DNA from: Hahellaceae bacterium
GTDB taxonomy: Bacteria; Pseudomonadota; Gammaproteobacteria; Pseudomonadales; Oleiphilaceae
Reading direction: 5' to 3'
Assembly (NCBI GenBank): GCA_024234505.1
Contig: JACKOD010000004.1
Span: 124,001 to 188,000 of the forward strand
Length of the DNA: 64,000 nt
Part shown: positions 1 to 8,260 of the stretch, one piece after another
Layout of the letters: every line of letters begins with the position of its first letter
Numbering within the stretch: the first letter of the stretch is position 1
Made by a program: the position numbers and the translations under genes
The notes under the pieces: model-generated
The model's input: the letters and a program-made list of their open reading frames with translations, nothing else
What the model was told of the DNA's origin: nothing
The model's database searches: none

Positions 1-2
1 TG

Positions 3-104
3 CTTGATACCGGCGCTACCGCGCCGTTGGAAGTCGAGCTGACAGAGATTAAACAGCTGACTGGGCTTGATGGCGTCTCGAAAAATATCGATCTAAGGCT
101 GTAA
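3..104 (+). CDS. C-terminal fragment of an unidentified protein
   Basis: An open frame enters from the left window edge and stops at TAA 102-104, giving 33 residues that end in KNIDLRL. No motif in this tail is recognisable, so no function is given. It lies 19 bases before the DUF3565 gene on the same strand and may share its transcript. Confidence 0.5.
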   Translation, partial: LDTGATAPLEVELTEIKQLTGLDGVSKNIDLRL

Positions 105-123
105 CGGATAGGACATTTAAAGC

Positions 124-336
124 ATGGAGCAACGCATTTGCGGCTATCACAAAGACGAGGAAAACCACTGGGTGGCGGAGCTGACGTGTGGTCACTTTCA
201 GCATGTCCGAAATAATCCACCCTGGATCAATCGCCCCTGGGTCGAAACCGAAGCCGGTCGTACGTCCATGCTGGATACGGTGTTGAATTGCAAAAAATGT
301 GATGACGGCGCCCCGCCAGACTCGCTAGAGCGTTGA
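124..336 (+). CDS. DUF3565 small cysteine/histidine-rich protein
   Basis: This encodes a 70-residue cytoplasmic protein with no signal peptide or membrane segment. It has the conserved N-terminal pattern of DUF3565 (GYHKDEENHWVAEL followed by TCGHFQHVRNNPPW). Cys6, Cys22, His24, His27 and a C-terminal CKKC pair (Cys56, Cys59) suggest metal binding, which is inference. An AGGA element lies about nine bases before the ATG. The molecular function of DUF3565 proteins is not known to me. It follows the upstream gene tail by 19 bases, and a co-transcribed arrangement is likely. Confidence 0.8.
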   Translation: MEQRICGYHKDEENHWVAELTCGHFQHVRNNPPWINRPWVETEAGRTSMLDTVLNCKKCDDGAPPDSLER

Positions 337-353
337 TGATCCAACAACATGAT

Positions 354-375
354 AAGTTAAAACGCTGGAAAGCCT
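354..375 (+). repeat. Left copy of a 22-bp imperfect direct repeat flanking hipBA
   Basis: This 22-mer matches 2325-2346 at 19 of 22 positions in the same orientation. The two copies bracket the hipB-hipA pair and lie outside both genes. They could be traces of insertion of the module or duplicated untranslated sequence. No transposase or integrase is nearby. Confidence 0.45.
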
Positions 376-517
376 TACCCCGCGATCACTCGATAGTGGT
401 GCCTGTATCTATTTTAGGGGATGGTTACACCTCTTATCTAAGTTCAAATTCTTCGTCAGTTTCTCGTCTTTTCTGCCTGCCATGTTTATCGTAGCTTGAT
501 CATGAAAGAAGCTAATA

Positions 518-630
518 AGTTGCTTTTTTATCTTAAAGGGCTAACTTATATTAAAAGCATCCTATTTGTTGCCTATGGGTTATGAAGCCTCTAATATGTT
601 TCTTTTAACGTAAAAAGCAACCTATGTGTT
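518..630 (+). promoter_or_regulatory. Candidate HipB operator region upstream of hipB
   Basis: The 300-base gap 337-636 holds two direct copies of an 18-mer, AAAAGCAWCCTATKTGTT, at 553-570 and 613-630. They match at 16 of 18 positions and are exactly 60 bases apart. A partial inverted copy (AAGTTGCTTTTT) lies at 518-529. HipB-type antitoxins are known to repress their own operon through repeated operators, so these are the best candidate sites. The last copy ends six bases before the hipB start codon. The rest of the gap shows no gene. Confidence 0.45.
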
Positions 631-636
631 TACGCG

Positions 637-966
637 ATGAATTCATTACTCGAACAGCTCAAAAAGCGGCGATTGGCACTCGGTCTTAAACAGAACGACA
701 TGATGATGCGTGTGGGGGTCTCTCGCCAGCAGTATCAACGTCTGGAGTCCAAAGGCAACCCCAGGTTGGATACGTTGGAACTGATCGCGAAAGGGCTTAA
801 CAGTGAACTCATGCTTATCCCCAAAGAAAAGCTCAGTGCTGTAATGGCCGCGCTTGAGAAAGAACCTTCAAATTCCCAGTCTCCAGACTCGGGCTATAAA
901 GCAGAAAATGTAAAGATGAGCCTGTCTGATGATCCGTGGCAAGGCTTACTTGAGGATGACACGTGA
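637..966 (+). CDS. hipB: HipB-type antitoxin, XRE-family DNA-binding protein
   Basis: This 109-residue protein has an N-terminal Cro/C1-type helix-turn-helix at about residues 4-58 (QNDMMMRVGVSRQQYQRLES), followed by a charged, probably flexible tail. HipB proteins bind HipA, neutralise it and repress the shared promoter through their HTH domain. The stop codon overlaps the GTG start of hipA by four bases, so translation is probably coupled. Repeats just upstream are candidate operators. The gene order hipB-hipA is the usual one. The assignment rests on the HTH plus the adjacent HipA. Confidence 0.88.
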   Translation: MNSLLEQLKKRRLALGLKQNDMMMRVGVSRQQYQRLESKGNPRLDTLELIAKGLNSELMLIPKEKLSAVMAALEKEPSNSQSPDSGYKAENVKMSLSDDPWQGLLEDDT

Positions 967-2231
967 GCGACCATCGCAGCGAGGAAGTGAATGTACTGAA
1001 GCTGACGTTGCACGGCAGGTTGGTTGGCTATCTGGCGGGATTTCAAAGCGGTCGAAATGTGTTGAGCTTTGCGGAGGAGTTCAAGAATGATGCGAATCGC
1101 CCGACGCTCAGTCTGATGACTCATCCCGCGTTCCCACATGCTGAAAAGGTGATGGCAGAGCCCTGGGCGAGAAAACACAGGTTGCACCCCACCTTGTCAA
1201 ATTTGCTTCCTGAAGGGGTTCTTAGAGAGCTAATTGCACAAGGGCTCAAAGTCCATGTCGATAAAGAGTTTCACATACTGTCTTATCTGGGGGCGGATTT
1301 GCCTGGTGCCTTAGTCGTTGAGTCCATGGCGCCAGATGAGGTACCTGGTAGTGTGCTTGGGGCGCATGGTAGAGCCAGTGTTGTAAAATTAGCGAAAGAT
1401 TCTATGGGAAATAAGTTTTCTTTGGCTGGCGTTCAGATGAAGTTTTCCATGAAGGAAAAAGACGGGCGTTACAACCTTTCGAAAGGTGATGAACTAGGAG
1501 ACTGGATCGTCAAAACGCCATCCACTCAGCATAAAGATGTACCGGTAAACGAGTACACGGCTATGACGCTCGCCGCGTTAGTCGGCGTTGATATACCGGA
1601 AATTAAACTGGTTGAACTCAATAAACTGGATAATCTGCCGCAAATAAATTTACCAAATGAAAAGCTGGCGTTTGCGATCAAACGCTTTGATCGGGCGGCT
1701 GATATTCGCATTCACATGGAAGACTTTGCCCAGGTGCTGGTGAAGTATCCGCACGAGAAATACAATTCGGCAAACTATGAGCAAATCGGCAGGATTATCT
1801 ACGGATTTTCCGGCGATGGTTTGGCCGACGCGCAACAATTTGCCAGACGATTGCTGGTTAATATTCTGCTTGCCAATGGCGATGCGCACCTCAAAAATTG
1901 GAGCTTGCGCTATGCGGATCAAATCACACCTAGACTTTCACCGGCCTATGACATTGTGACAACGAGTGTCTATATCGAAGGTGAAAGACAGTTTGCGCTT
2001 AATTTGGGGAGCACTAAAGAATGGTATGAAGTTTCCCTTGCGAATTTTAAGTCTTGGGCCGACCGGGCAGAAATTCCGTGGCGAGCGATTAAACCCCATC
2101 TTGATGACGTGCTGGAAAAGGCCAGAAGCCTTTGGCCAAAGGCAATTAAAGACCTGCCAATGAATGATGCTCATAAAATGATGCTCAAGGCGCATTGGGG
2201 GCAATTACACGTGGACTTTCAAATTAAGTAG
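963..2231 (+). CDS. hipA: HipA-family serine/threonine kinase toxin
   Basis: This 422-residue protein starts at GTG 963, overlapping the hipB stop. It has the N-terminal HipA domain and a kinase-like C-terminal half: SLAGVQMKF at 153-161 (nucleotide-binding region), the NGDAHLKNWSL loop at 305-315 with the expected catalytic Asp307, and PAYD at 327-330 carrying the metal-binding aspartate. HipA kinases phosphorylate aminoacyl-tRNA synthetases and cause growth arrest or persistence; the exact target here cannot be read from sequence. All key kinase motifs are present, so the toxin looks intact. A terminator-like hairpin follows at 2394-2416. Confidence 0.92.
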   Translation: MSDHRSEEVNVLKLTLHGRLVGYLAGFQSGRNVLSFAEEFKNDANRPTLSLMTHPAFPHAEKVMAEPWARKHRLHPTLSNLLPEGVLRELIAQGLKVHVDKEFHILSYLGADLPGALVVESMAPDEVPGSVLGAHGRASVVKLAKDSMGNKFSLAGVQMKFSMKEKDGRYNLSKGDELGDWIVKTPSTQHKDVPVNEYTAMTLAALVGVDIPEIKLVELNKLDNLPQINLPNEKLAFAIKRFDRAADIRIHMEDFAQVLVKYPHEKYNSANYEQIGRIIYGFSGDGLADAQQFARRLLVNILLANGDAHLKNWSLRYADQITPRLSPAYDIVTTSVYIEGERQFALNLGSTKEWYEVSLANFKSWADRAEIPWRAIKPHLDDVLEKARSLWPKAIKDLPMNDAHKMMLKAHWGQLHVDFQIK

Positions 2232-2324
2232 GGTGCTGTATTAGCGCGAAAGTCAATGGGGATTGTGTCGTTGACGTTTCAATATATAAGAAGTATATGC
2301 CATTCAACATAAAGGACATGCACT

Positions 2325-2346
2325 AAGCTAAAACGTTGGAGAGCCT
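2325..2346 (+). repeat. Right copy of the direct repeat flanking hipBA
   Basis: It matches 354-375 at 19 of 22 positions (differences at positions 4, 12 and 17) and lies about 95 bases after the hipA stop. See the left copy. Confidence 0.45.
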
Positions 2347-2393
2347 AGGGATTCCGGAGGGGCTGGCTATTATCTTCAGGGGGGCAATTTTCA

Positions 2394-2416
2394 ACTGCCG
2401 TTAGGCAGTCATTTTT
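2394..2416 (+). terminator. Probable rho-independent terminator after hipA
   Basis: A 6-bp stem (ACTGCC/GGCAGT) with a 4-base loop is followed by CATTTTT on the plus strand. It sits between the convergent hipA and AraC-family genes, which suits termination of hipBA. The stem is short, so strength is uncertain. Confidence 0.55.
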
Positions 2417-2450
2417 ACACTGCCACTAACACCGCCACCGGGACAACGAA

Positions 2451-3440
2451 TCAAATCGTCGCCCGATATTCCGAAATTGTCATACCCGTTTGCTTTTTGA
2501 AAAATTGACGCAAGCTATGGGCGTTCACAAACCCTAGCTGTTCAGCCAGTTCTTCCAAGGTACGTTTATTGCCCTCTAACGATTTTTTAGCTTCCGTAAT
2601 GCGTAACTCGCTCTTCAATTTGCTAAAAGTATAACCGGCATCGTTCAGCTTACGCTGTAGCGAACGCTGGCTCATATACAGCGCATTCGCGAGTTTCTCG
2701 ATACCAAATTCGGGATCAGACAAACCTTGCATAAGTGCTCGGTTGATTTCCAACACTAGCTCACAGGGAGGGTGACACTGGCTTTCAGCCTGTGCTTGCA
2801 CGAGTTGATTGGTTTCCGGGTCATGGGTATGAAAGGGTAGATAGAGTACGTCTTTTCGTACGGTAAGCACATCTTCCGGCTGATTATGTATTACCGGGCA
2901 TCCAAAGTACGTCGGGTAAAGAGGGTGGTGTGACGTTTTCTCATGCCGAAAGGCAATCTTCTCTAACGCAATGGGGATATGGGTTAAATCCCGCGTGCGA
3001 TTAAGAAGGCAGCTGAATATGGCTTCGCTATAAAAGTATTTATTCGCGATAGGATGATGATCTGTACTGCGGTAAATGATGTGTGCAAATTCATCATCCT
3101 CTTCGATGACCAAATCCAACGACGGATGAAGCATCCGCTTATAGCGCGAAAGCAGTTGAATGGCCTCTTTCAGATTGCTTGCTGTATAGCCAAGTAGAAA
3201 ATAGTCATCGACAAATTCAGGAATAAACGCCTGTGCAAACACGATGGCTAAATCGGTGCGTCCTGTCAGGCGCTCCAAGTCATCCATGAGTTGCTCTATT
3301 TCATCGGGTGTCACGTTTTTCTTTTTCAGTACGTTATTAAAAAGCGCAACATTTGCCGGTAAGTCATCAAAAGACAGGCCGCTGGAAATCGCCGACTCAA
3401 CAATCAGCTTTTCGATCTGCCATGGAAATTTTTGAGCCAT
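2451..3440 (-). CDS. AraC-family transcriptional regulator, OruR type
   Basis: From the ATG at 3440 this is 329 residues. The N-terminal two thirds resemble the arabinose-binding-like sensor domain of OruR-type regulators, which contains the stretch FGCPV after a YPTY segment. The C-terminal HTH_18 domain is clear (ALYMSQRSLQRKLNDAGYTF and LEELAEQLGFVNAHSLRQFF). A GTG at 3545 would add 35 residues, but that extension is low-complexity and unlike the family. It is one of four OruR-type regulators in this window; the others lie at 46.9 kb and 58.8 kb, with a GyrI-domain AraC protein at 17.4 kb as a distinct kind. The target is unknown. Confidence 0.8.
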   Translation of the reverse strand: MAQKFPWQIEKLIVESAISSGLSFDDLPANVALFNNVLKKKNVTPDEIEQLMDDLERLTGRTDLAIVFAQAFIPEFVDDYFLLGYTASNLKEAIQLLSRYKRMLHPSLDLVIEEDDEFAHIIYRSTDHHPIANKYFYSEAIFSCLLNRTRDLTHIPIALEKIAFRHEKTSHHPLYPTYFGCPVIHNQPEDVLTVRKDVLYLPFHTHDPETNQLVQAQAESQCHPPCELVLEINRALMQGLSDPEFGIEKLANALYMSQRSLQRKLNDAGYTFSKLKSELRITEAKKSLEGNKRTLEELAEQLGFVNAHSLRQFFKKQTGMTISEYRATI

Positions 3441-3648
3441 TGTGCATTTCTCGTTCTCGTTATCGTCAAAATGAAAAAATACAAAATGACCTTTCGTAGC
3501 TCCCGATCTTCCTGATCGCAATTGTCCTTCGTTATCGTTTTCCACCTCGTAAAAGGTCTAAGAGAACTTTTTATCGTTGTTATGTTCGGTGTAGATCATT
3601 GCCAGTTTAGCTATGCCGCTTGTCGTACCTGGCAAGCATGAGCGCTAA

Positions 3649-4040
3649 TGTATTTTCAAGAACGCCAAGTTCGTTCGACCTGTGCTGTTGTCAGCTATGC
3701 GGAGTGAAGTCCATCGCCTGATTCCGGCTTGCGGCCTTCATTTACCGCATATGTCCATTCTCCTTGGTGCTTATCGATGCGCCAAGGCAAATTTAGTTCA
3801 TTTGTACCATTGTGGCGATCAGCAAAGAGGACACTTTTCTACTCAAATACGCCAATCGGGTACAGAATGCATAAAGCACCTTCTGCCAGAAAAAGAGCGG
3901 GCCGGCTATTGCCCTATATGTGGATCAAACCTTGTGCTTCGTGAATCCAGGAAAGGAGAGAGCGGGGGGGGGGGGTAAAATTTGGGGGCTGTTCTGGATT
4001 TCCCCGATGCCGGTTTGTTCAACCGGCAGGAGGATTATAG
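3649..4040 (+). pseudogene. Broken gene with a topoisomerase-type zinc ribbon split at a poly-G run
   Basis: One frame from 3649 to 3975 ends in CPICGSNLVLRESRKGE, the first half of a topoisomerase-type C4 zinc ribbon. It then enters a run of twelve G (3964-3975) and stops at TAA 3976. The second half, KFGGCSGFPRCRF, follows immediately in another frame (3978-4040). Together they give the CxxC...GCSxxPxC pattern. The frame would be restored with ten or thirteen G. No N-terminal domain is recognisable, so this may be the tail of a decayed nuclease- or topoisomerase-like gene. It could also be a slippage-prone gene or a sequencing error. Confidence 0.6.
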
Positions 4041-4098
4041 GAATAAGACGCAATGACACTCAAAGGCCTGTGTGCCTGCCCGAAACTGAGCGACGAAT

Positions 4099-4950
4099 TT
4101 AGAAAAGATTCGTCCCCGCTTCAACGTATGGTGTCTGAGCGGCGGCACTTAGTGTTCCGGTGTTAAGATCGGACAGGTTAACCGTCATTGAGGTTGGTAT
4201 ATTTAAATACAACTCGCTTTCCGCGGTGATCGCCTGTTTAGGCGACTCATTAGATAGCCAGTTAACCGTCTGCGATTGCATGGCGAAGAAGAAATCCTTC
4301 GTGCTTTGAACACCACCTGTGCCATCGTCTTTGCCGACACTGATCGTATTCAGGTTACTCAGCGGTGCACAGCTAGAACCGCAGGTACCCGATCCATCAT
4401 CGATACCAATATTGGTCGCACGATAATTCGTTGCTGTACCCGTTTCATTGAGTAGTTGAGCATCACGGATGTCGGTACCGGTGCCATCCATATCGATCTT
4501 CAAGCCGATATTTCCGGTCAGACTGGAGTACGAACCAGTCATCTCACCTTGCGCATCCATATATCCGATGCGGATACCCACAACGTCACCGTCTACCTTT
4601 GCTACTTCAAAATAAGGACTATAGGCGCGAAATGAGGCACCACCTTGAGTTCCCAAGGCAAAGTTAGTCGCGTCAATATCCGCTGCGGTCGTTGTCCCGG
4701 GTAATGCTCTTTTCGCCACAGACAGCGCGCCAATACTCATGTACAGGTCAGTTTCGATGCCTGATAGCGTCATTCTGGTAAAACTTTCACCGGCATTAAG
4801 ACCTTTGGTCTCACCAATCGACATTAATGCCTGACCGGTCATTTCGGACAGAGTGTTATCATCTAGCGGCCTCAGCTCCGCGAGGGTCGTCTCTGATACG
4901 AGTGCCCCGCAAGCGAAAACCAGACGAAGCAATCCCTTGGAATGCAGCAT
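4099..4950 (-). CDS. Exported protein resembling DUF6160-type surface proteins
   Basis: This is 283 residues with a short N-terminal signal-like segment (LLRLVFACGALVSETTLAE). The mature start LRPLDDNTLSEMTGQA is a pattern I associate with DUF6160-like exported proteins of gammaproteobacteria; that family link is from memory and unproven here. The body is rich in Gly, Ser, Thr and Asp (for example GIDDGSGTCGSSC), as in repeat-rich surface or outer-membrane proteins. An AGAGGA box lies five bases before the ATG. Function unknown; export is likely. It faces the broken zinc-ribbon gene and is divergent from the lipoprotein gene at 5241. Confidence 0.65.
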   Translation of the reverse strand: MLHSKGLLRLVFACGALVSETTLAELRPLDDNTLSEMTGQALMSIGETKGLNAGESFTRMTLSGIETDLYMSIGALSVAKRALPGTTTAADIDATNFALGTQGGASFRAYSPYFEVAKVDGDVVGIRIGYMDAQGEMTGSYSSLTGNIGLKIDMDGTGTDIRDAQLLNETGTATNYRATNIGIDDGSGTCGSSCAPLSNLNTISVGKDDGTGGVQSTKDFFFAMQSQTVNWLSNESPKQAITAESELYLNIPTSMTVNLSDLNTGTLSAAAQTPYVEAGTNLF

Positions 4951-4969
4951 GGGGTCCTCTCAGTGTCTC

Positions 4970-5030
4970 TGAATTTTATTTTTTAGTTATATTTTTATTT
5001 GTTTTTTTATTTATATTTTTTATGACATAC
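4970..5030. promoter_or_regulatory. Very T-rich stretch between divergent exported-protein genes
   Basis: About 60 bases are almost entirely T and A on the plus strand. The stretch lies directly upstream of the minus-strand gene at 4950 and within the 290-base gap to the lipoprotein at 5241. It is strikingly AT-rich compared with its surroundings and could act as an UP element or a nucleoid-protein site. No precise promoter boxes are claimed. Confidence 0.3.
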
Positions 5031-5240
5031 AACTTTACCTGAGCACTACGTCAGGGGATGCGATGTAGTTCCGTTTAACTGCAGGGCTTGCAAAATTTTG
5101 ATGCTTTTCACAATTTCATATGAAAATTCTATGCGACGGATTTATTTTAGGGGAGGGTGACAGTTCGACATCACTAAGTAGACGCTCGTAATTTTTGACG
5201 TTATAAACAAGGCGGCATAAACACTAATCAAGGAATGGTT

Positions 5241-6140
5241 ATGATCCCAAGAATACTTCTACCCATTATTTTCGCTCTCTCAGCCTGTAGTGCCCAAAAA
5301 ACAATGCTTCAACCTACCAAAATTGCTCAGGCACCCGAAGGAATGTCTTCCTTTGAGGCACACGATGAGCCCTGCTGGATTCGCTCTCCCGACTGCGTTC
5401 AGCAACCTAATCAACAGTACGTTTACTTTGTTGGGCAAAGCGATAGAGCCTATCCAAGTGTCGGTCGTCCTGATAGAGCCGCCTTTGCTTCGGCCCAGAA
5501 AGATGCCGAATTGCAATACGCCAAGTTTCTCGGTGTGTCCGTATCGAGCGCGATGTCACTTGAACAGAGTGAAAGCCAGGGACGCACATCGTCCCGGTTC
5601 GGGGAAGTGTTGCAAGAGACGGTGCAACAGCGCATCAGCGATCTGAAAAAGGCAGATCAATACTTCGTTTCTAACGCGATCAATACAGCGGGCGAACGCC
5701 TGTGGACCGTTTACATTCTGCTGAAAGTGGACAAGGTGGATATTGATAAGCATAGAAGCCAGATGCTTTCTCGCATTGAATCAAAGGTGCCTGAAAAGCA
5801 ACCCAAAGCAAGTAACGTACAGGAAATAGCCCTGTCTTTGTTCGGCCTGTGGGAAGGTGCGGGCGTTCAGGACAACGACATGTCGTGGACCATTAAGGTA
5901 AAAATTGGTCAGCAAGACAGCGTCATTGAATATCCCTCCCTTGGATGTGAAGGAAGTCTGATACTGCTCGAACAGTCCGATAGGAAAATGCTCTTCCACG
6001 AAACGCTGAGTCGCAGTTCAGGTTGTATTACAAACGGTAGAGTGGCTATCACGCTGATTGATGCAATCAGTGCGCTTTTCGAGTGGTACTACCCGAACGG
6101 CAAAAAGGGCGGTGAAGGTCACTTGAAAAAGAAAATTTAA
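5241..6140 (+). CDS. LPP20-like lipoprotein
   Basis: This 299-residue protein has a short signal peptide ending in the lipobox LSAC (lipidated Cys near residue 16). I chose ATG 5241 because AAGGA lies six bases upstream; an ATG at 5235 would overlap that box. Residues about 50-165 resemble the LPP20/LPO-like lipoprotein fold: WIRSPDC, a YVYFVGQSD segment, an AFASAQKDAELQYAKFLG helix, and a later TVYILLKVDK strand. The C-terminal third is not recognised. It is probably an outer-membrane-anchored periplasmic protein of unknown role. It stands alone between divergent and convergent neighbours. Confidence 0.7.
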   Translation: MIPRILLPIIFALSACSAQKTMLQPTKIAQAPEGMSSFEAHDEPCWIRSPDCVQQPNQQYVYFVGQSDRAYPSVGRPDRAAFASAQKDAELQYAKFLGVSVSSAMSLEQSESQGRTSSRFGEVLQETVQQRISDLKKADQYFVSNAINTAGERLWTVYILLKVDKVDIDKHRSQMLSRIESKVPEKQPKASNVQEIALSLFGLWEGAGVQDNDMSWTIKVKIGQQDSVIEYPSLGCEGSLILLEQSDRKMLFHETLSRSSGCITNGRVAITLIDAISALFEWYYPNGKKGGEGHLKKKI

Positions 6141-6249
6141 TAGAGGGGGTGGGAGAATAAGTCTTGCTGGAAGTGAGCAATAGATTGCTGACCTTTCCCC
6201 CTCAACCAGTGCATATGGATTGATGTGTGTGCTGTCCGACTATTAAGAA

Positions 6250-7569
6250 TCACACAGGCAATTTTATTTGTACGGCTAATCCCCCCAGTGTCATCGAGCG
6301 CGAAAACCGGAGTTCCCCCTGATAACACTCGACAATGTCGCCGACAATCGCCAGCCCCATGCCGTGACCTTCGACCCTTTCATCCAGTCGGCCGCCACGG
6401 CGGGTGATCGTGTCGATGGCATCTTCAGGAATGCCTGGGCCGTCGTCCTCAATCGTCAGGTTCAGCGAATCACTCAGGCTGACAAGGATGCTGACCTCAT
6501 GTCTGGCCCATTTGCAGGCGTTGTCCAAGAGGTTGCCCAGCAGTTCCAGCATGTCTTGAGCATCAATGCGTGTGCCGATCCCTTCCGGCACGGTCGAGTT
6601 CACGACCAGGGATTTATCCCGATACATCATCTGCAACGTCTGTAGCAAGCCGGGAAAATCCACACTGAAATCGAACGCGCTGGCAGAGGGTGCCGAGCCG
6701 GCTAATCGGGCGCGATTGAGTATCCTTTGAATTAACTGTGTTGTGGTCTCCGCTTGTCGCTGTAGCACCTGTGCGATGTCGGGTAGATGACTCAATTGTT
6801 TGTCCTGAGAGACCTGTTGTATGACCGTCAACGGCGTCTTCAGTGCGTGTGCCAGATCGGAGAGTGAATCGCGGTGCCGTTTTAGTCGGGATTCCAGCGC
6901 ACCGTGCAGATGGTTAATTTCATTCACCAGTGCAATCAATTCCTGCGGCACGTCTGTTTGCAGACTGCGAATTTTGCCGGCTTCTAAATCGACTAAATCC
7001 TGTTGCACCTGTTTGATCGGCTGCAATCCGCGACGCATTAACCAGATTTGCCAGAGCACCAGCAGTATCAGCAAGGGAAGAATAATCATACTGAATCGTT
7101 GCCGAAAGGCGGCGATGGCGGCCTCTACCGGGGCAAAATCTTCCGCCACGACGATGGTTACCGGCTGCTCATTCTTCACAAACTGGCTAACCAGCACCAA
7201 CAGGGGCTGGCTTTGCGGGCCGGTGGTGCGTTGTCTGTCTACCAATTGCCCTGCGGCTTTTTCGTAGGTGATATTCAAGTCCCATAACGAGCGCGAACGC
7301 AGGGTTTCGCCCTCGTGCTCCAGTACAAAATAATGCCCGGAAAACGGTTGTTGATACACGGCACCGACTTTGACGTTGTCGAGATTAAGCTGACTAGCGT
7401 CTGGGGTGATCGCTGCCAGCAAGGTTTCGGCATCATGGGCAAGGCGGTTATAAATATAGTCTTCGGTTAAATAGCGAATACCCACACTGACGAAAATCCA
7501 CAGTAGCGCAAAGGCGGCGATCAGGCTCAACAGCAGGCCGACGCTTAATTTCGTTTGCAGTGATCGCAT
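6250..7569 (-). CDS. Sensor histidine kinase of an OmpR-class two-component system
   Basis: This is 439 residues. Membrane segments at about 8-30 and 158-178 enclose a periplasmic sensor of about 130 residues. A HAMP-like linker follows, then the H-box DLAHALKTPLTVI with phosphorylated His241. The HATPase domain shows N (LLGNLLDNACKWA), G1 (EDDGPGIP) and G2 (GHGMGLAIV) boxes. The layout is that of PhoQ/QseC-like kinases. AAGGA precedes the ATG. It starts 13 bases after the response-regulator stop, so the two are co-transcribed and form a cognate pair. The neighbouring PepSY and cytochrome genes are the likely targets, by inference. Confidence 0.92.
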   Translation of the reverse strand: MRSLQTKLSVGLLLSLIAAFALLWIFVSVGIRYLTEDYIYNRLAHDAETLLAAITPDASQLNLDNVKVGAVYQQPFSGHYFVLEHEGETLRSRSLWDLNITYEKAAGQLVDRQRTTGPQSQPLLVLVSQFVKNEQPVTIVVAEDFAPVEAAIAAFRQRFSMIILPLLILLVLWQIWLMRRGLQPIKQVQQDLVDLEAGKIRSLQTDVPQELIALVNEINHLHGALESRLKRHRDSLSDLAHALKTPLTVIQQVSQDKQLSHLPDIAQVLQRQAETTTQLIQRILNRARLAGSAPSASAFDFSVDFPGLLQTLQMMYRDKSLVVNSTVPEGIGTRIDAQDMLELLGNLLDNACKWARHEVSILVSLSDSLNLTIEDDGPGIPEDAIDTITRRGGRLDERVEGHGMGLAIVGDIVECYQGELRFSRSMTLGGLAVQIKLPV

Positions 7570-7582
7570 GGGGGGCGTTCCT

Positions 7583-8257
7583 TTAGCCTGTCGAGGTGTC
7601 TTTGAAGATATAGCCCTGGCCTCGACGGGTTTCTATCTGATCTTTGCCGATAACCTGTCGCAGTCGGTTGATGTAGACCTCGATGACATTGCTGTCTTTA
7701 TCCGAATCAAAATCATAGACATGCTCCATCAGCGTCGACTTTGACAACACCTTGCCCGCATGCAGCATCAAGTAGCGTAATAGCCGAAACTCGATGCCGG
7801 TTAAAGCATGTTGTTGACCGTCCGCTGAGGTCAGACGTTGGGTGTTGCTATCCAGAACCAGCCCGCTTTTGCGTAGCTGATCAGACGGTGCTGATTTGAG
7901 ACTGCGCTGCAACACCGCGTTGAGTCGGGCCAGCAATTCTTCAACATGGAAGGGCTTGCCGAGATAATCGTCGGCACCGGCCTTGAATCCTTCCACGCGC
8001 TCATGCCAGCTGTCCCTGGCGGTGAGGATGATCACCGGCAGGGTAAAGCCATCCGCGCGCCAATGACGTAGCACTTCTAACCCGCTACGTTGGGGCAACC
8101 CCAAATCCAGCACTACAACATCATGAATGGACTCGCGCCCAAGGTATTCAGCATCGACACCATTATCCACGCAATCGACTGCGTAACCGGCGTGTTCCAG
8201 CGCAGGGCGTAGCGCGCCAACCAAGTCTTTGTCGTCTTCAACCAGTAGCAGTCGCAT
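7583..8257 (-). CDS. OmpR/PhoB-family response regulator
   Basis: This is 224 residues with an N-terminal receiver domain (acidic pocket VEDD at 6-9, phospho-acceptor Asp51 in VVVLDLGLP, GKPF lysine near 103). A C-terminal winged helix follows (LTGIEFRLLRYLMLHAGKVLSK and NVIEVYINRLRQVIG). It is close to the PmrA/QseB subgroup. The ATG is three bases after the stop of the PepSY gene, and the cognate kinase follows, so PepSY, regulator and kinase form one transcription unit. Its own ribosome-binding site is weak, consistent with translational coupling. Confidence 0.93.
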   Translation of the reverse strand: MRLLLVEDDKDLVGALRPALEHAGYAVDCVDNGVDAEYLGRESIHDVVVLDLGLPQRSGLEVLRHWRADGFTLPVIILTARDSWHERVEGFKAGADDYLGKPFHVEELLARLNAVLQRSLKSAPSDQLRKSGLVLDSNTQRLTSADGQQHALTGIEFRLLRYLMLHAGKVLSKSTLMEHVYDFDSDKDSNVIEVYINRLRQVIGKDQIETRRGQGYIFKDTSTG

Positions 8258-8260
8258 CGT

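Noticed and set aside
337..2450. Integron attC sites around hipBA
   Set aside because: An ATCCAAC-like box occurs on the left and ATTCAAC on the right, but neither has a paired GTTRRRY core at a proper distance. No integrase is nearby.
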